From: Arthrobacter sp. NicSoilC5
GTDB taxonomy: Bacteria; Actinomycetota; Actinomycetes; Actinomycetales; Micrococcaceae
Reading direction: 5' to 3'
Length of the DNA: 64,000 bases
Assembly: GCF_019977395.1 (NCBI RefSeq)
Contig: NZ_AP024660.1
Coordinates: forward strand, 2,542,001-2,606,000
The notes beneath the pieces are model-generated. The model was not told the origin of the DNA and ran no database searches. It saw nothing but the letters and a program-made list of their open reading frames with translations. The translations under genes were made by a program, and so were the position numbers. Positions 1-8,266 of this stretch are shown one piece after another. Positions within the stretch are counted from its first letter, which is position 1. Every line of letters starts with the position of its first letter.

Positions 1-1
1 C

Positions 2-346
2 CTAGGAGTAGACGAAGAATTCGACGGTGGGGGCCAGCACAGCCCACCTGGTACGGGCGCCCTTATTGAAGGAGGCGGCGCCGCCGGCGGTGAGGTCATA
101 GCTGACGCCGCCCTCCACCTCGATCCGGAGGTGACCTTCGATGATGTGGATGGTCTCATCGGCTTCCATTACGAGATTGAAGGGTTCGGGGGCTTCTGTG
201 GGATTGACGTGCCAGTAGCCGCAGGCCAGCGCGGGCCTGTCACCCTCGCCGAAGCGGCGCACCCACTGTACTTTGCCGAGTTCGAAGGGCTCATTCCTGC
301 CGGGGTCAAGGGAAGCGGACGCGGTGAAGGACGGGGTGGTGGTCAT
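2..346 (-). CDS. Small cupin-domain protein
   Basis: A 114-residue single-domain cupin. The central ETIHIIEGHLRIE segment followed by a Gly-rich turn and an F-N-K-G strand fits the double-stranded beta-helix of small cupins of the EutQ/DUF861 type. No substrate can be assigned; such proteins are often sugar or amino-acid isomerases or effector sensors. The gene is complete: its TAG stop lies at the window edge. It is divergent from a TetR regulator, with a perfect palindrome between them, so it is probably the target of that regulator. The fold is fairly certain, the function unknown. Confidence 0.75.
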   Translation of the reverse strand: MTTTPSFTASASLDPGRNEPFELGKVQWVRRFGEGDRPALACGYWHVNPTEAPEPFNLVMEADETIHIIEGHLRIEVEGGVSYDLTAGGAASFNKGARTRWAVLAPTVEFFVYS

Positions 347-445
347 GGGTACTCCAGAGGGGAAGGCGCGGCAGGGGAACGGTCACGCCGCGGGATGTGT
401 GAAATGGCGGCGGTCCTGTGACGGGCATCACCGCGTGGAAGCAAT

Positions 446-461
446 CTAAGCAATTGCTTAG
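446..461. promoter_or_regulatory. 16-bp perfect palindrome, likely TetR operator
   Basis: CTAAGCAATTGCTTAG is its own reverse complement and lies between the divergent cupin and TetR genes, about 50 bases upstream of the TetR start. Size and position fit a TetR dimer site controlling both genes. The site itself is seen directly; the regulator assignment is inference. Confidence 0.7.
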
Positions 462-513
462 TTTTAAGTCAAGGGCTGCTTTTTGCCTGGCGGCGGATGG
501 CTAGAATCGGGCT

Positions 514-1107
514 ATGACCGCTTCCGCCGCCCGCACCGCCACGCCCAAATATGGCAAGGGCCGCGAAGCCCTGCTTCGGGCGGCGGTGGATGTGGTGGCG
601 CAGAAGGGCCTGCGCGGACTCACGTACCGTGCGGTGGCCGAGGCGGCGGGCGTCAACAACAGCCTGGTCGCCCACCATTTCGGGACCCGGGACGCCCTGA
701 TCGAGGCAGCGCTCCTGTGGTCCTCGGAGCAGTCCATCGGCGCGTCACGGCTGCGGGAAGCAGCCGAAAACGGCGGGACTTTCACGGAGGCGCTGCTGGA
801 GCTGCTGCTTGAAGATCCGGGGCTGCAGGTGTTCCAGTACGAGATGATCCTCGAGGCCCGGCGCCGCCCGGAGCTGGCGGGACCGGTGGCCGCGCTGTAT
901 GAAAGCTATGTTGGTGCGCTGTCGGAGGGGCTTGAGGCATTCGGCTTCCAGGGTGACGTCCGCGTGGTGGCCCGCTCGCTGTTCGCCGCGCTGGATGGAC
1001 TGGTGCTGCAGTACCTGGCGGGCGTGGGGCGGGAGGAGATCGCTGCCGCCCTGGAGGAGGTGCACCAGGCGGTTCTCCTGCGGAGGGGTGGCATCGCGGG
1101 CAGTTAA
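514..1107 (+). CDS. TetR family transcriptional regulator
   Basis: A 197-residue protein with an N-terminal TetR helix-turn-helix at about residues 18-65 (GLTYRAVAEAAGVNNSLVAHHFG) and a helical ligand domain without an obvious specific family. It most likely represses itself and the divergent cupin gene through the palindrome at 446-461. The ATG at 514 is the first good start before the HTH. Transcription converges with the aldehyde dehydrogenase gene downstream. Confidence 0.88.
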   Translation: MTASAARTATPKYGKGREALLRAAVDVVAQKGLRGLTYRAVAEAAGVNNSLVAHHFGTRDALIEAALLWSSEQSIGASRLREAAENGGTFTEALLELLLEDPGLQVFQYEMILEARRRPELAGPVAALYESYVGALSEGLEAFGFQGDVRVVARSLFAALDGLVLQYLAGVGREEIAAALEEVHQAVLLRRGGIAGS

Positions 1108-1137
1108 AGCTGCCGCTGGAGCATTGCTGCTTAACGC

Positions 1138-1174
1138 ACTTCTGCCGTGACGCGAACAGCGCCACGGCAGAAGT
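1138..1174. terminator. Bidirectional stem-loop between convergent genes
   Basis: ACTTCTGCCGTG and CACGGCAGAAGT form a perfect 12-bp stem around a 13-base loop, exactly between the convergent TetR and aldehyde dehydrogenase genes. There is no U-tract, so efficiency as an intrinsic terminator is uncertain. Confidence 0.6.
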
Positions 1175-1192
1175 CCCTGAAAATGAAGCGCG

Positions 1193-2686
1193 TCAGCCGC
1201 GGTTGTACATCACGTGCTTGGTGCGGGAGAAGTCCTCCAGGGCGTAGCTGGACAGGTCGCGGCCGTAACCGGAGCCCTTGAATCCGCCCCACGGCATTTC
1301 GGTGGCGATGACCAGGTGCGAGTTCACCCAGACCGTGCCGAAATCCAGCTTCCGGGGAACGGTCAGCGAGCGGGCAGAGTCCCTTGTCCAGACAGAGGCC
1401 GCCAGTCCGTAAATGGTTTCGTTGGCCCGGGCAACGGCTTCCTCATCCGTGCTGAAGGTCTCCACGGACACCACCGGCCCAAAGATTTCCGTGCTGGCGA
1501 TCGCGGCGCCGGGCGGAACGTCCGTGACCACGGTCGGTTCGATGAAGAAGCCCGGCCCCTCGATGGCGTTGCCGCCCACCGCGATGGTCAGGCCGTCCTT
1601 GCGGACGTCGTCCAGCGCGGCGAGGACACGCTCGTAGTGCGCTCCGGAGATCATGGAGCCGATCTCGACGTCGGTCCCCGCGCCCGGGGTGCCGACGGAG
1701 ATTTCGCTAACCTCCTGCACCAGCAGGCCGGTGAATTTCTCCGCCACCGATTCGTGCACCAGGACCCGGCATGCCGCGCCGCACTCCTGGCCGCCGTTCC
1801 AGAACCCGGCACTGCGGACCCCCTTGGCAGCGGCCTCCAGGTCGGCGTCGTCAAACACCACGACGGGCGCCTTGCCGCCAAGCTCCAGGTGCACCCTCTT
1901 GACCGACGCGGCCGCACCGGTGGCCACTTTCTGGCCGCTGCCCACGCTTCCGGTGATGGCCACCAGGTCAACGTCGGGGTGTTCGGAGAGCCGGTTGCCC
2001 ACCACGCGTCCGGGGCCGGTCACGATGTTCACGACGCCGGCGGGAACCTCACCGGCGATGAGTTCGGCCAGCTTGAGCGTGGTCAGCGGGGTCTGCTCGG
2101 ACGGCTTGAGGACCAGGGTGTTACCGGCGCCCAGGACCGGGGCGATCTTCCAGGCAGCCATGAGCAGTGGGTAGTTCCAGGGGGTGATGACGCCCACCAC
2201 GCCCACCGGTTCGCGGTGGATCACCGAGGTGTGGTTCTCCGCGTAATCGTCAGCACCGATGGTGCTGAAGGCGCGGGCGGCCCCGGCGGAGAACCGGAAG
2301 GTGTCGATGGCGCTGGTGATGTCGTCCTCCGCCACCGCGGCGGGCTTGCCGGTGTTGGCGGATTCCAGGGTTTCGAACAGGTCCCGGTTGGCTTCGATGA
2401 TGTCCGCGATCCGGAGGAGGACTCCGGCACGGTCCTTCGGCGTCTTCGCTGCCCACGCTGCCTTGGCCGCTACAGCTGCGGCGACGGCGGCGTCGACGTC
2501 CTCGACGGATCCGGCGGGCACCCGGGTGAGGACCGCCCCGGTCGCCGGGTTCACGACGTCGGCCGTTGCCTCCGACGTGGACGGAACAAACGCGCCGCCG
2601 ATGAACTGGCCAAACGGGGGAAGGGACGGCGCGGGCGGGTTGGCCGCCCTGCGGACGGTGAACAGTGCAGTGTCAGTGGTGGTCAT
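1193..2686 (-). CDS. NAD-dependent aldehyde dehydrogenase, aminoaldehyde type
   Basis: A 497-residue aldehyde dehydrogenase with catalytic Glu268 (LELGGKAP) and Cys302 in NGGQECGAACR. This resembles the NAGQDCTAACR signature of gamma-aminobutyraldehyde dehydrogenase (PatD/Prr) more than generic enzymes. The open frame extends 109 codons upstream, but that part is antisense-like sequence inside the symporter gene. The ATG at 2686 overlaps the symporter stop as ATGA, giving translational coupling. As last gene of the operon it probably oxidises the aldehyde released by the amine oxidase two genes upstream. Exact substrate unproven. Confidence 0.87.
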   Translation of the reverse strand: MTTTDTALFTVRRAANPPAPSLPPFGQFIGGAFVPSTSEATADVVNPATGAVLTRVPAGSVEDVDAAVAAAVAAKAAWAAKTPKDRAGVLLRIADIIEANRDLFETLESANTGKPAAVAEDDITSAIDTFRFSAGAARAFSTIGADDYAENHTSVIHREPVGVVGVITPWNYPLLMAAWKIAPVLGAGNTLVLKPSEQTPLTTLKLAELIAGEVPAGVVNIVTGPGRVVGNRLSEHPDVDLVAITGSVGSGQKVATGAAASVKRVHLELGGKAPVVVFDDADLEAAAKGVRSAGFWNGGQECGAACRVLVHESVAEKFTGLLVQEVSEISVGTPGAGTDVEIGSMISGAHYERVLAALDDVRKDGLTIAVGGNAIEGPGFFIEPTVVTDVPPGAAIASTEIFGPVVSVETFSTDEEAVARANETIYGLAASVWTRDSARSLTVPRKLDFGTVWVNSHLVIATEMPWGGFKGSGYGRDLSSYALEDFSRTKHVMYNRG

Positions 2687-4212
2687 GGCTTGTCCGGGGT
2701 CCTCTCGGTGGACTGGCTGGCGTGGTGGAGTTGATGGTGGTGGTGCTCGACGGGAACCGGCTGCTCCCAGAAGTCGGCACCGTCGATGCCCAGTGCCTTG
2801 GGATTGAAGGTGGGGTCCAGGCCCAGCTTCCGTTGGCGTTCGTAGTCCTTGTAGATCTTGCGGACCAGCGGGAAGAGGAAGGCCAGGCAGATGAGGTTGA
2901 CCCAGGCGATCAGGCCCAGGCCGATGTCGCCGGCCGCCCAGACCACCTGGGCGTTCACGATGGAGCCGACGAAGACGATGGCCATGGTGCCGATCTTCAG
3001 GACGTTCTTCCACAGATGCCCTGGCCTGCCGTCCAGCAGGTAGAGGAGGTTGGAGTTGGCCACGTAGAAGTAGGCCAGCAGGCAGGTAAAGCCGAAGAGG
3101 AGTACGGCAACGGAAACGAATCCCGCTCCCCAGCCCGGAAGCAGCGTGTCGATGGCTTCCTGCACCCAGTTGGCACCAACGGGAACGCCCGGGATGTTGT
3201 TGACCAGGAAACCGCCGGAACCGTCCGCGACGTTGTACTTGCCGGAAACCACCATCATCAGGCCGGTGGCCATGCAGATCAGCAGCACGTCGATGTAGAT
3301 GCTGAACGTTTGCACCAGGCCCTGCTTGCCCGGATGGGAGGTGCGGGCCGCAGCTGCGGCGAAGGTGGCCTCACCGAGGCCGTTGGATGAGGCGAAGACA
3401 GCCCGGCGCACGCCCCAGGCAATTGCGGCTCCGGCGATGCCGCCCATGATGGGGTGGACACCGAGGGCGGACTGGAAGATCAGGGCAACGGCGGCAGGGA
3501 CACTGCCAATGTTGATGCCGATCACTGCCAGCGCAAGGACCAGGTAGCCGATGGCCAGGACCGGCACCAGGGCCTGGGTCACCTTCACCAGGCGGGTGGT
3601 GCCGCCGAAGATGACCAGGGCGATCAGGACGGTGACCAGCACGGCGGGAATCCAGCTGTCCAGGCCGAACGCCAGCTTGGCGCTTGCGGCAATGGTGTTG
3701 ACCTGCAGGCCCGGGAAGACAAAGCCGTAACCGATGACGCCCAGCACTGCCACGAGTGCGCCCACTTTGGGCAGCTTCAGGCCGTACTTGATGTAGTACG
3801 GCATGCCGCCGATGTCCTCGTTGGCACTGCGGCGGTCCTCGTCCTGGACCTGGCGTTTGAAGGTTTGGGACAGGGCTGCTTCGGCGTAGCCGACGGTGCA
3901 GCCCACCAGGCCGGTGATGGCCATCCAGACGAGGGCACCGGGGCCACCGGCGCCGACGGCCGTGGCAACGCCCGCGATGCTTCCGACGCCGACGCGGCTG
4001 GCCAGTGCCAGGACCAGGGCCTGGAAGGAGGACAGGCCGCCCTCCCCGCCTTCATTGTCCCGCAACTGGCGGAGCATGTCCGGGATGCGGCGGAACTGGA
4101 TGCCTTTGGTGGCGATGGAGTAGGCGACGCCGAGGCCCAGGACCACGTAGGCCATGGGCGCCCAGATGGCGTCGGAAACGGCGGACAGGAAGGCTCCGAA
4201 ATCGGTACCCAT
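2683..4212 (-). CDS. Sodium:alanine/glycine symporter family (AGCS) transporter
   Basis: A 509-residue integral membrane protein with about eleven hydrophobic segments and family features of the AGCS (TC 2.A.25) carriers: an N-terminal GxGVAYSIATKG region, the SRVGVGSIAGVATAVGAGGPGA stretch and a conserved TxGLVGCTVGYAE helix. It imports small amino acids or related amines with sodium. The C-terminus is cytoplasmic and ends in a His-rich tail (HHHHQLHH). It starts 3 bases after the lyase stop and overlaps the dehydrogenase start by 4 bases. Its substrate is probably the amine or amino acid degraded by this operon. Confidence 0.88.
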   Translation of the reverse strand: MGTDFGAFLSAVSDAIWAPMAYVVLGLGVAYSIATKGIQFRRIPDMLRQLRDNEGGEGGLSSFQALVLALASRVGVGSIAGVATAVGAGGPGALVWMAITGLVGCTVGYAEAALSQTFKRQVQDEDRRSANEDIGGMPYYIKYGLKLPKVGALVAVLGVIGYGFVFPGLQVNTIAASAKLAFGLDSWIPAVLVTVLIALVIFGGTTRLVKVTQALVPVLAIGYLVLALAVIGINIGSVPAAVALIFQSALGVHPIMGGIAGAAIAWGVRRAVFASSNGLGEATFAAAAARTSHPGKQGLVQTFSIYIDVLLICMATGLMMVVSGKYNVADGSGGFLVNNIPGVPVGANWVQEAIDTLLPGWGAGFVSVAVLLFGFTCLLAYFYVANSNLLYLLDGRPGHLWKNVLKIGTMAIVFVGSIVNAQVVWAAGDIGLGLIAWVNLICLAFLFPLVRKIYKDYERQRKLGLDPTFNPKALGIDGADFWEQPVPVEHHHHQLHHASQSTERTPDKP

Positions 4213-4215
4213 GGC

Positions 4216-5109
4216 TTATCCGACAGTCTGGTACAGGGCGGACAGGGCGTTCTTCACGCGTCCCAGGTCCCCGGCACCGAGGTCTGCCGTGGGACGGCGC
4301 GGGGATCCGGCGGGAACGCCCTGCAGGGTCAGGCCTGCCTTGATGGCGGGGATGAACGGCACCGAGAGGAGCGCGTCAATCACGGGGTAGACCTTCTTCC
4401 ACTGCTCCAGTGCGCCCTGCAGGTCGCCTTCGGCGATGCGGCGGCTGACATCGACGATTTCAGCCGGGACCACGTTGGCCGTGCCTGCCATGACACCCGC
4501 TGCGCCTTCGACGAGGGCGCTGTAGAGGTAGACGTCCCAGCCGATGAAGGTGCCGATGACGTCCGAGTGGTGGTGGATCAGCTGAAGTGCCTGTTCCCAG
4601 TTGGCGCTGGAGTCCTTGATGTAGCGGATGTTGTCCACCTCCTCGGCCAGTGCCCGGACGGTGGCCGGATCCAGGTTCACGCCGGTGACAGCCGGGATGT
4701 TGTAGAGCATCACCGGAATGGTGACGGACCGGGCCACGTCCTTGATGTAGGTGACCGTTTCCTCCAGGGTCAGCGGCTCGTAGTACGGGGTGACCAGCAT
4801 GAGCACGTCGGCACCCAGCTTCTCGGCGGCCCGGGACAGGCGGATGGCCTCGGCAGTGGAGGTGGCACCGGTGTTGGCGATTACCGGCACGCGGCCGTTG
4901 GCCTGGTTGATGACGGTCTCGATAAGCAGCAGGCGCTCTTCCGAGGACAGGGCGCCTACTTCGCCGGTGGAGCCGGCGGCGACGACGCCGTCCACGCCGC
5001 CGTCGATGGAGCGGTCGACGATCAGCTTCAAGGTCTCGACGTCGAGGGTTTCGTCCTGCTTGAAGGGGGTGGAGAGCGCGGTGAGGACACCGCGGAGGTT
5101 GTTGGACAT
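4216..5109 (-). CDS. Lyase of the DapA/N-acetylneuraminate lyase superfamily, not a true DapA
   Basis: A 297-residue TIM-barrel class I aldolase. It has the GSTGE motif (46-50), the Tyr of LYNIP (Tyr136) and the Schiff-base lysine Lys165 in IRYIKDSS. True dihydrodipicolinate synthases have an arginine two residues after the proline (YNVPSRT) to bind the second substrate's carboxylate; here the matching position is Val141. The enzyme therefore probably makes or cleaves another pyruvate- or 2-oxoacid-derived aldol. It lies in a catabolic operon rather than a lysine operon. Substrate unknown; a hydroxyproline- or sugar-acid-type aldolase is one alternative. Confidence 0.82.
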   Translation of the reverse strand: MSNNLRGVLTALSTPFKQDETLDVETLKLIVDRSIDGGVDGVVAAGSTGEVGALSSEERLLLIETVINQANGRVPVIANTGATSTAEAIRLSRAAEKLGADVLMLVTPYYEPLTLEETVTYIKDVARSVTIPVMLYNIPAVTGVNLDPATVRALAEEVDNIRYIKDSSANWEQALQLIHHHSDVIGTFIGWDVYLYSALVEGAAGVMAGTANVVPAEIVDVSRRIAEGDLQGALEQWKKVYPVIDALLSVPFIPAIKAGLTLQGVPAGSPRRPTADLGAGDLGRVKNALSALYQTVG

Positions 5110-5165
5110 GGAGTGTTTCCTTACTTACGTGCGTGTGATCAGTGGACTGATGAAACGGTGGATGG

Positions 5166-6551
5166 TCAGGCGACGATGGACAGGCCGGCCTGGGGCGGTG
5201 CCTGGCGGTGGGTGGCAAGGACGCTGGCGGCTTCCTGGGCTGCGGAGAAGCCGGTGGTGATGGAGCTTTCGGTGTAGAGGGTTCCGAGGTAGTCGCCGGC
5301 CAGGAAGACGCGGTCGGCTCCGCGCATCAGCGTGGACTGGATTTTGGCGCGGCCGGGGAAGCAGTAGGGGGACGCATTCTTCCAGCGGTCCACCTTGGCC
5401 TCGACGACGCTGTCGGCGAAGCCGTGGCCCAGGACCTGGTCAAGGTCGGTCAAGTGGGTCTTAATGACGTCCTCTTCGCTCTTCTCCAGCAGCGCCTTGC
5501 CCAGGCTGGCCGGGGAGAATGTCATGAAGCTGCCGCCGGGCTTGCGGACGGATTCGGTGCCGCGGACGATGCTCGCCTGGTTCAGGGCGATCGCGAAGGA
5601 GCGCTTCGGTGCCGCGATGGCGTAGATGTCGTCCCAGGGCCGGGCCGTGGTTTCGTTGGTCAGGAACGCTGTGCTGACGTGGGGGCCGTACTTGATCTGG
5701 CTGAGTGCACCGCGCAGGTCATCCGGGAGGTCCACGCCGACCTTGTGCGAGACATCGGCGGTGGTGGCGAGGACAACGGTGCGTGCCTCAACTTCGCGGT
5801 CGACGCCGTCCTGGCGGTACCGGACCACGACGGATTCCTTTTTGTGGACTACTTCGTGGACCACGGCGCCGAGCTCGATGCGGTCCCCCATGGCCGCCGC
5901 AATGGATTCCGTCAGCGTGGACGGGCCGCCAACGATGCCCCGGCTCAGCCCTTGGCCAAAGCCCAGGACCAGGCTGAAGTAGCCGATGCCGGCACCGGCG
6001 GAGATCTGGTCCATGTCGCCGGCAGAACGGGTGACGGTGGTCTTGAACAGGGCTGCCGCATCTTCAGAGAGATTGCCGATGAAGTCCTGGAAAGAGGTGT
6101 TGTTCTCGAAATCGTAGATGCGCTGCTGCCGCATGGCACCGGACTCCCCTGCCCGCTTTCGCACCACTCCGGTGTACTTGGCCACTCCACTGACGACCTT
6201 CAGGCCGGCCCGCATGGTGTCCACACGGGAGGTGAGGGACATCGGGATGCGGAACGGGTAGGTGGCGATGTGCCCCTTTTTGATGAACTTGCCGTTCATG
6301 GACAGGCCCTGCAGGGACCCGGGGATCTGGACCGCCATCACGCCGACTTCGTTCAGCAGCGCGTCGGTGGAGGATCCGGCGCCGGCAAAAACGTGGCCGC
6401 CCCAGTTCAGCCAGTAGTCACCCCGGCGTTCGGAGCGGATGCGGCCGCCCACGCGGTCCCCGGATTCCAGGACCACTGTGTCCCAGTGCCGGAGCCGCCA
6501 GGCCGCCGAGAGTCCGGCCAGGCCGCCGCCAACGATTACTGCGTCTTTCAT
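5166..6551 (-). CDS. FAD-dependent amine oxidoreductase
   Basis: A 461-residue flavoprotein of the monoamine oxidase/protoporphyrinogen oxidase fold. It has an N-terminal dinucleotide-binding GGGLAGLSAAW, the RVGGRI motif about 25 residues later, and a C-terminal FLAGDYLG...ESSITTG segment that closes the FAD site. No signal peptide, so cytoplasmic. The ATG at 6551 is preferred over 6560 because AAGGA lies 9 bases before it but abuts the other. It probably deaminates an amine to an aldehyde, passed to the dehydrogenase encoded downstream. It follows the MFS gene by 81 bases in the same operon. Confidence 0.82.
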   Translation of the reverse strand: MKDAVIVGGGLAGLSAAWRLRHWDTVVLESGDRVGGRIRSERRGDYWLNWGGHVFAGAGSSTDALLNEVGVMAVQIPGSLQGLSMNGKFIKKGHIATYPFRIPMSLTSRVDTMRAGLKVVSGVAKYTGVVRKRAGESGAMRQQRIYDFENNTSFQDFIGNLSEDAAALFKTTVTRSAGDMDQISAGAGIGYFSLVLGFGQGLSRGIVGGPSTLTESIAAAMGDRIELGAVVHEVVHKKESVVVRYRQDGVDREVEARTVVLATTADVSHKVGVDLPDDLRGALSQIKYGPHVSTAFLTNETTARPWDDIYAIAAPKRSFAIALNQASIVRGTESVRKPGGSFMTFSPASLGKALLEKSEEDVIKTHLTDLDQVLGHGFADSVVEAKVDRWKNASPYCFPGRAKIQSTLMRGADRVFLAGDYLGTLYTESSITTGFSAAQEAASVLATHRQAPPQAGLSIVA

Positions 6552-6632
6552 GATTGCCATTCCTTGCTGTTGTTGGGTGTGGTTGGTCGCCGGGAGCCGC
6601 CAGCGGCTGCTTCCGGGAAGTTGTTTTGCTGC

Positions 6633-7991
6633 TTAGCTGATGGCCGGCTTCCTGAACGTTGACGCCGCACTGGCCTGGCCGCCGTCGAGCATCGCCGCCT
6701 CACCGAGCGTCTTGCCCCGGGTTTCCGGTGCCCAGGCGAGCGAAACGGCGAGGCCCAGGAGGGTGATGACGCCGGCGATGATCATGGTGGTGCCGATGCC
6801 CAGGGTGGCCAGGGCCAGCGGGACGAGGTAGGTGCCTACAGCTGCACCGATGCGGCTGAGCGAGGAGGCCAGGCCCACAGCGGACCCGCGGACTTCGGTG
6901 GGAAAGAGTTCGTTCGGGTACACCCACTGCATGATTTGGGTGCCGCCGATGAGGACTGCGTAGGCGGCGAACAGGGCCAGGATGATCCAGCTGTCAGCGG
7001 TGGGGAAGATTCCCAGGGCCAGGAGGGCAAGGCCGCCCCAGAGAAAACTGTGGATGATCAGTGGCCGCCGTCCCATCCTGTTGACCAGCGCCACGGCGAT
7101 GAGGCAGCCAACGAGGAACATGACGGTGATGGCTGCGGAGCCGATGTTGGCCAGCTCGCCGCCGAGGTTCAGGGCTTCGAGGATGGCCGGCCCGAACGCG
7201 TAGACGGCAAACAGCGGGACGATGGAACAGGTCCAGAAGATGGTAATGAATGCCATCCGCTTGCCGTAGCCGGAGCGGATCAGCTGCCCGACGCTGACAT
7301 GCGTGCCGCTCTCCTCCGGCAGGTCCGCGAGGGTGACGTGCGGGCCGTAGACCTTGGCGAGGACTTCGTTCGCCTCGTCATGCCGGCCCATCTTGACCAG
7401 CCAGCGGGGGGACTCGGGGGTACCGATGCGCATCAGGACGATCAGCAGCCCGGGAAGGGCGGCGCTGGCAAGCATCCAGCGCCAGCCGCCGTCGAAGGTC
7501 AGCAGGAACTGTCCCACGATGTAGGCGACGGCCGCACCGACGAACCACATGGTGACGAAGGCGCCCAGGAGCGGGCCGCGCCAGCGGCTGGGGGTGAACT
7601 CGGCCAGCAGGGAGGTGGCGATGGGGTAGTCGGCGCCGACGGCGAAGCCGATCAGGAGGCGCAGGACGATCAGCCAAAAGGCGTCATTGACGAAGGCCTG
7701 GAGGACCGAGCAGACCACAAGGGCGATCAGGTCGACGGTGAAGAGCAGGTGGCGGCCGAACTTGTCAGTGAGCCAGCCGCCCAGGAAAGCGCCGAAGAAG
7801 ATGCCACCCAGGGCGGCCGCGCCCACCATGCCCTGTTCCGACGCGCTCAGGTTGAACTGCGGAGTGATCTGGACCATTGCAACACCGATGATGCTCAGGA
7901 TGTACCCGTCAAGGAACGGGCCGCCCGAAGAGAACAGGGCCAGCCTTTTATGGAAGCCGGACAGTGGTGCGTCATCAACTACGTGGGACAT
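6633..7991 (-). CDS. MFS transporter, sugar/organic-anion porter subfamily
   Basis: A 452-residue major facilitator with twelve predicted helices. Diagnostic motifs are the loop 2-3 GGWLTDKFGRH, the loop 4-5 PIATSLLAEFTPSRWRG, the mid-loop PESPRWL and the second-half NRMGRRP. These fit the sugar-porter/aromatic-acid type importers. The ATG at 7991 has AAGGAAA at good spacing; the frame continues 57 codons upstream without coding character. It is the first gene of the amine-oxidase operon, whose promoter lies about 170 bases upstream. Two transporters (this and the symporter) in one operon suggest two substrates or substrate/product exchange. Confidence 0.85.
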   Translation of the reverse strand: MSHVVDDAPLSGFHKRLALFSSGGPFLDGYILSIIGVAMVQITPQFNLSASEQGMVGAAALGGIFFGAFLGGWLTDKFGRHLLFTVDLIALVVCSVLQAFVNDAFWLIVLRLLIGFAVGADYPIATSLLAEFTPSRWRGPLLGAFVTMWFVGAAVAYIVGQFLLTFDGGWRWMLASAALPGLLIVLMRIGTPESPRWLVKMGRHDEANEVLAKVYGPHVTLADLPEESGTHVSVGQLIRSGYGKRMAFITIFWTCSIVPLFAVYAFGPAILEALNLGGELANIGSAAITVMFLVGCLIAVALVNRMGRRPLIIHSFLWGGLALLALGIFPTADSWIILALFAAYAVLIGGTQIMQWVYPNELFPTEVRGSAVGLASSLSRIGAAVGTYLVPLALATLGIGTTMIIAGVITLLGLAVSLAWAPETRGKTLGEAAMLDGGQASAASTFRKPAIS

Positions 7992-8157
7992 GGGTTTTCC
8001 TTTCGGAAGCGGCCACTTCAGCAGGTGGGCCAGGAGGAGATGTGTTGGGGCCGGTGCGGGTGCCGCCGCCGTTGGCAGCTGGCCGGTTATCCGGAGGCTT
8101 GCAGCCCCTCCGCAGTGGAGGCTGCAAGGGATGCGCTTGGTCGATGTGACATAAACC

Positions 8158-8186
8158 ACCATAAGATGTGATCACAGATCACACAA
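8158..8186 (-). promoter_or_regulatory. Promoter of the amine-oxidase operon with operator in the spacer
   Basis: Read on the minus strand, TTGTGT (8186-8181) and TATGGT (8163-8158) are 17 bases apart. The spacer holds most of the perfect inverted repeat TGTGATC-ACA-GATCACA (8167-8183). A repressor bound there would block RNA polymerase. The divergent GntR regulator is the obvious candidate. The remaining leader to the MFS start is about 165 bases and contains a small GC-rich hairpin at 8101-8125. Confidence 0.65.
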
Positions 8187-8266
8187 GACATATTTCAAAG
8201 TTTCTTTGTGCCCTCACGCCATGGCGCCGCCACGAGGCGCGGTTCTCCCGGCCGTATATTGGACAG

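Noticed and set aside
1..6. CCTAGG at the window edge as an IS481 target scar
   Set aside because: It overlaps the stop of the cupin gene and nothing resembling an IS end follows; a chance match.
2687..3013. N-terminal extension of the aldehyde dehydrogenase by 109 codons
   Set aside because: The added part is Arg/Pro-rich shadow sequence within the symporter gene, and the ATGA overlap at 2683-2686 gives a normal coupled start.
3454..5277. 607-codon plus-strand frame opposite the symporter and lyase genes
   Set aside because: Antisense composition (Gly/His/Asp/Gln-rich) and two clear genes on the other strand.
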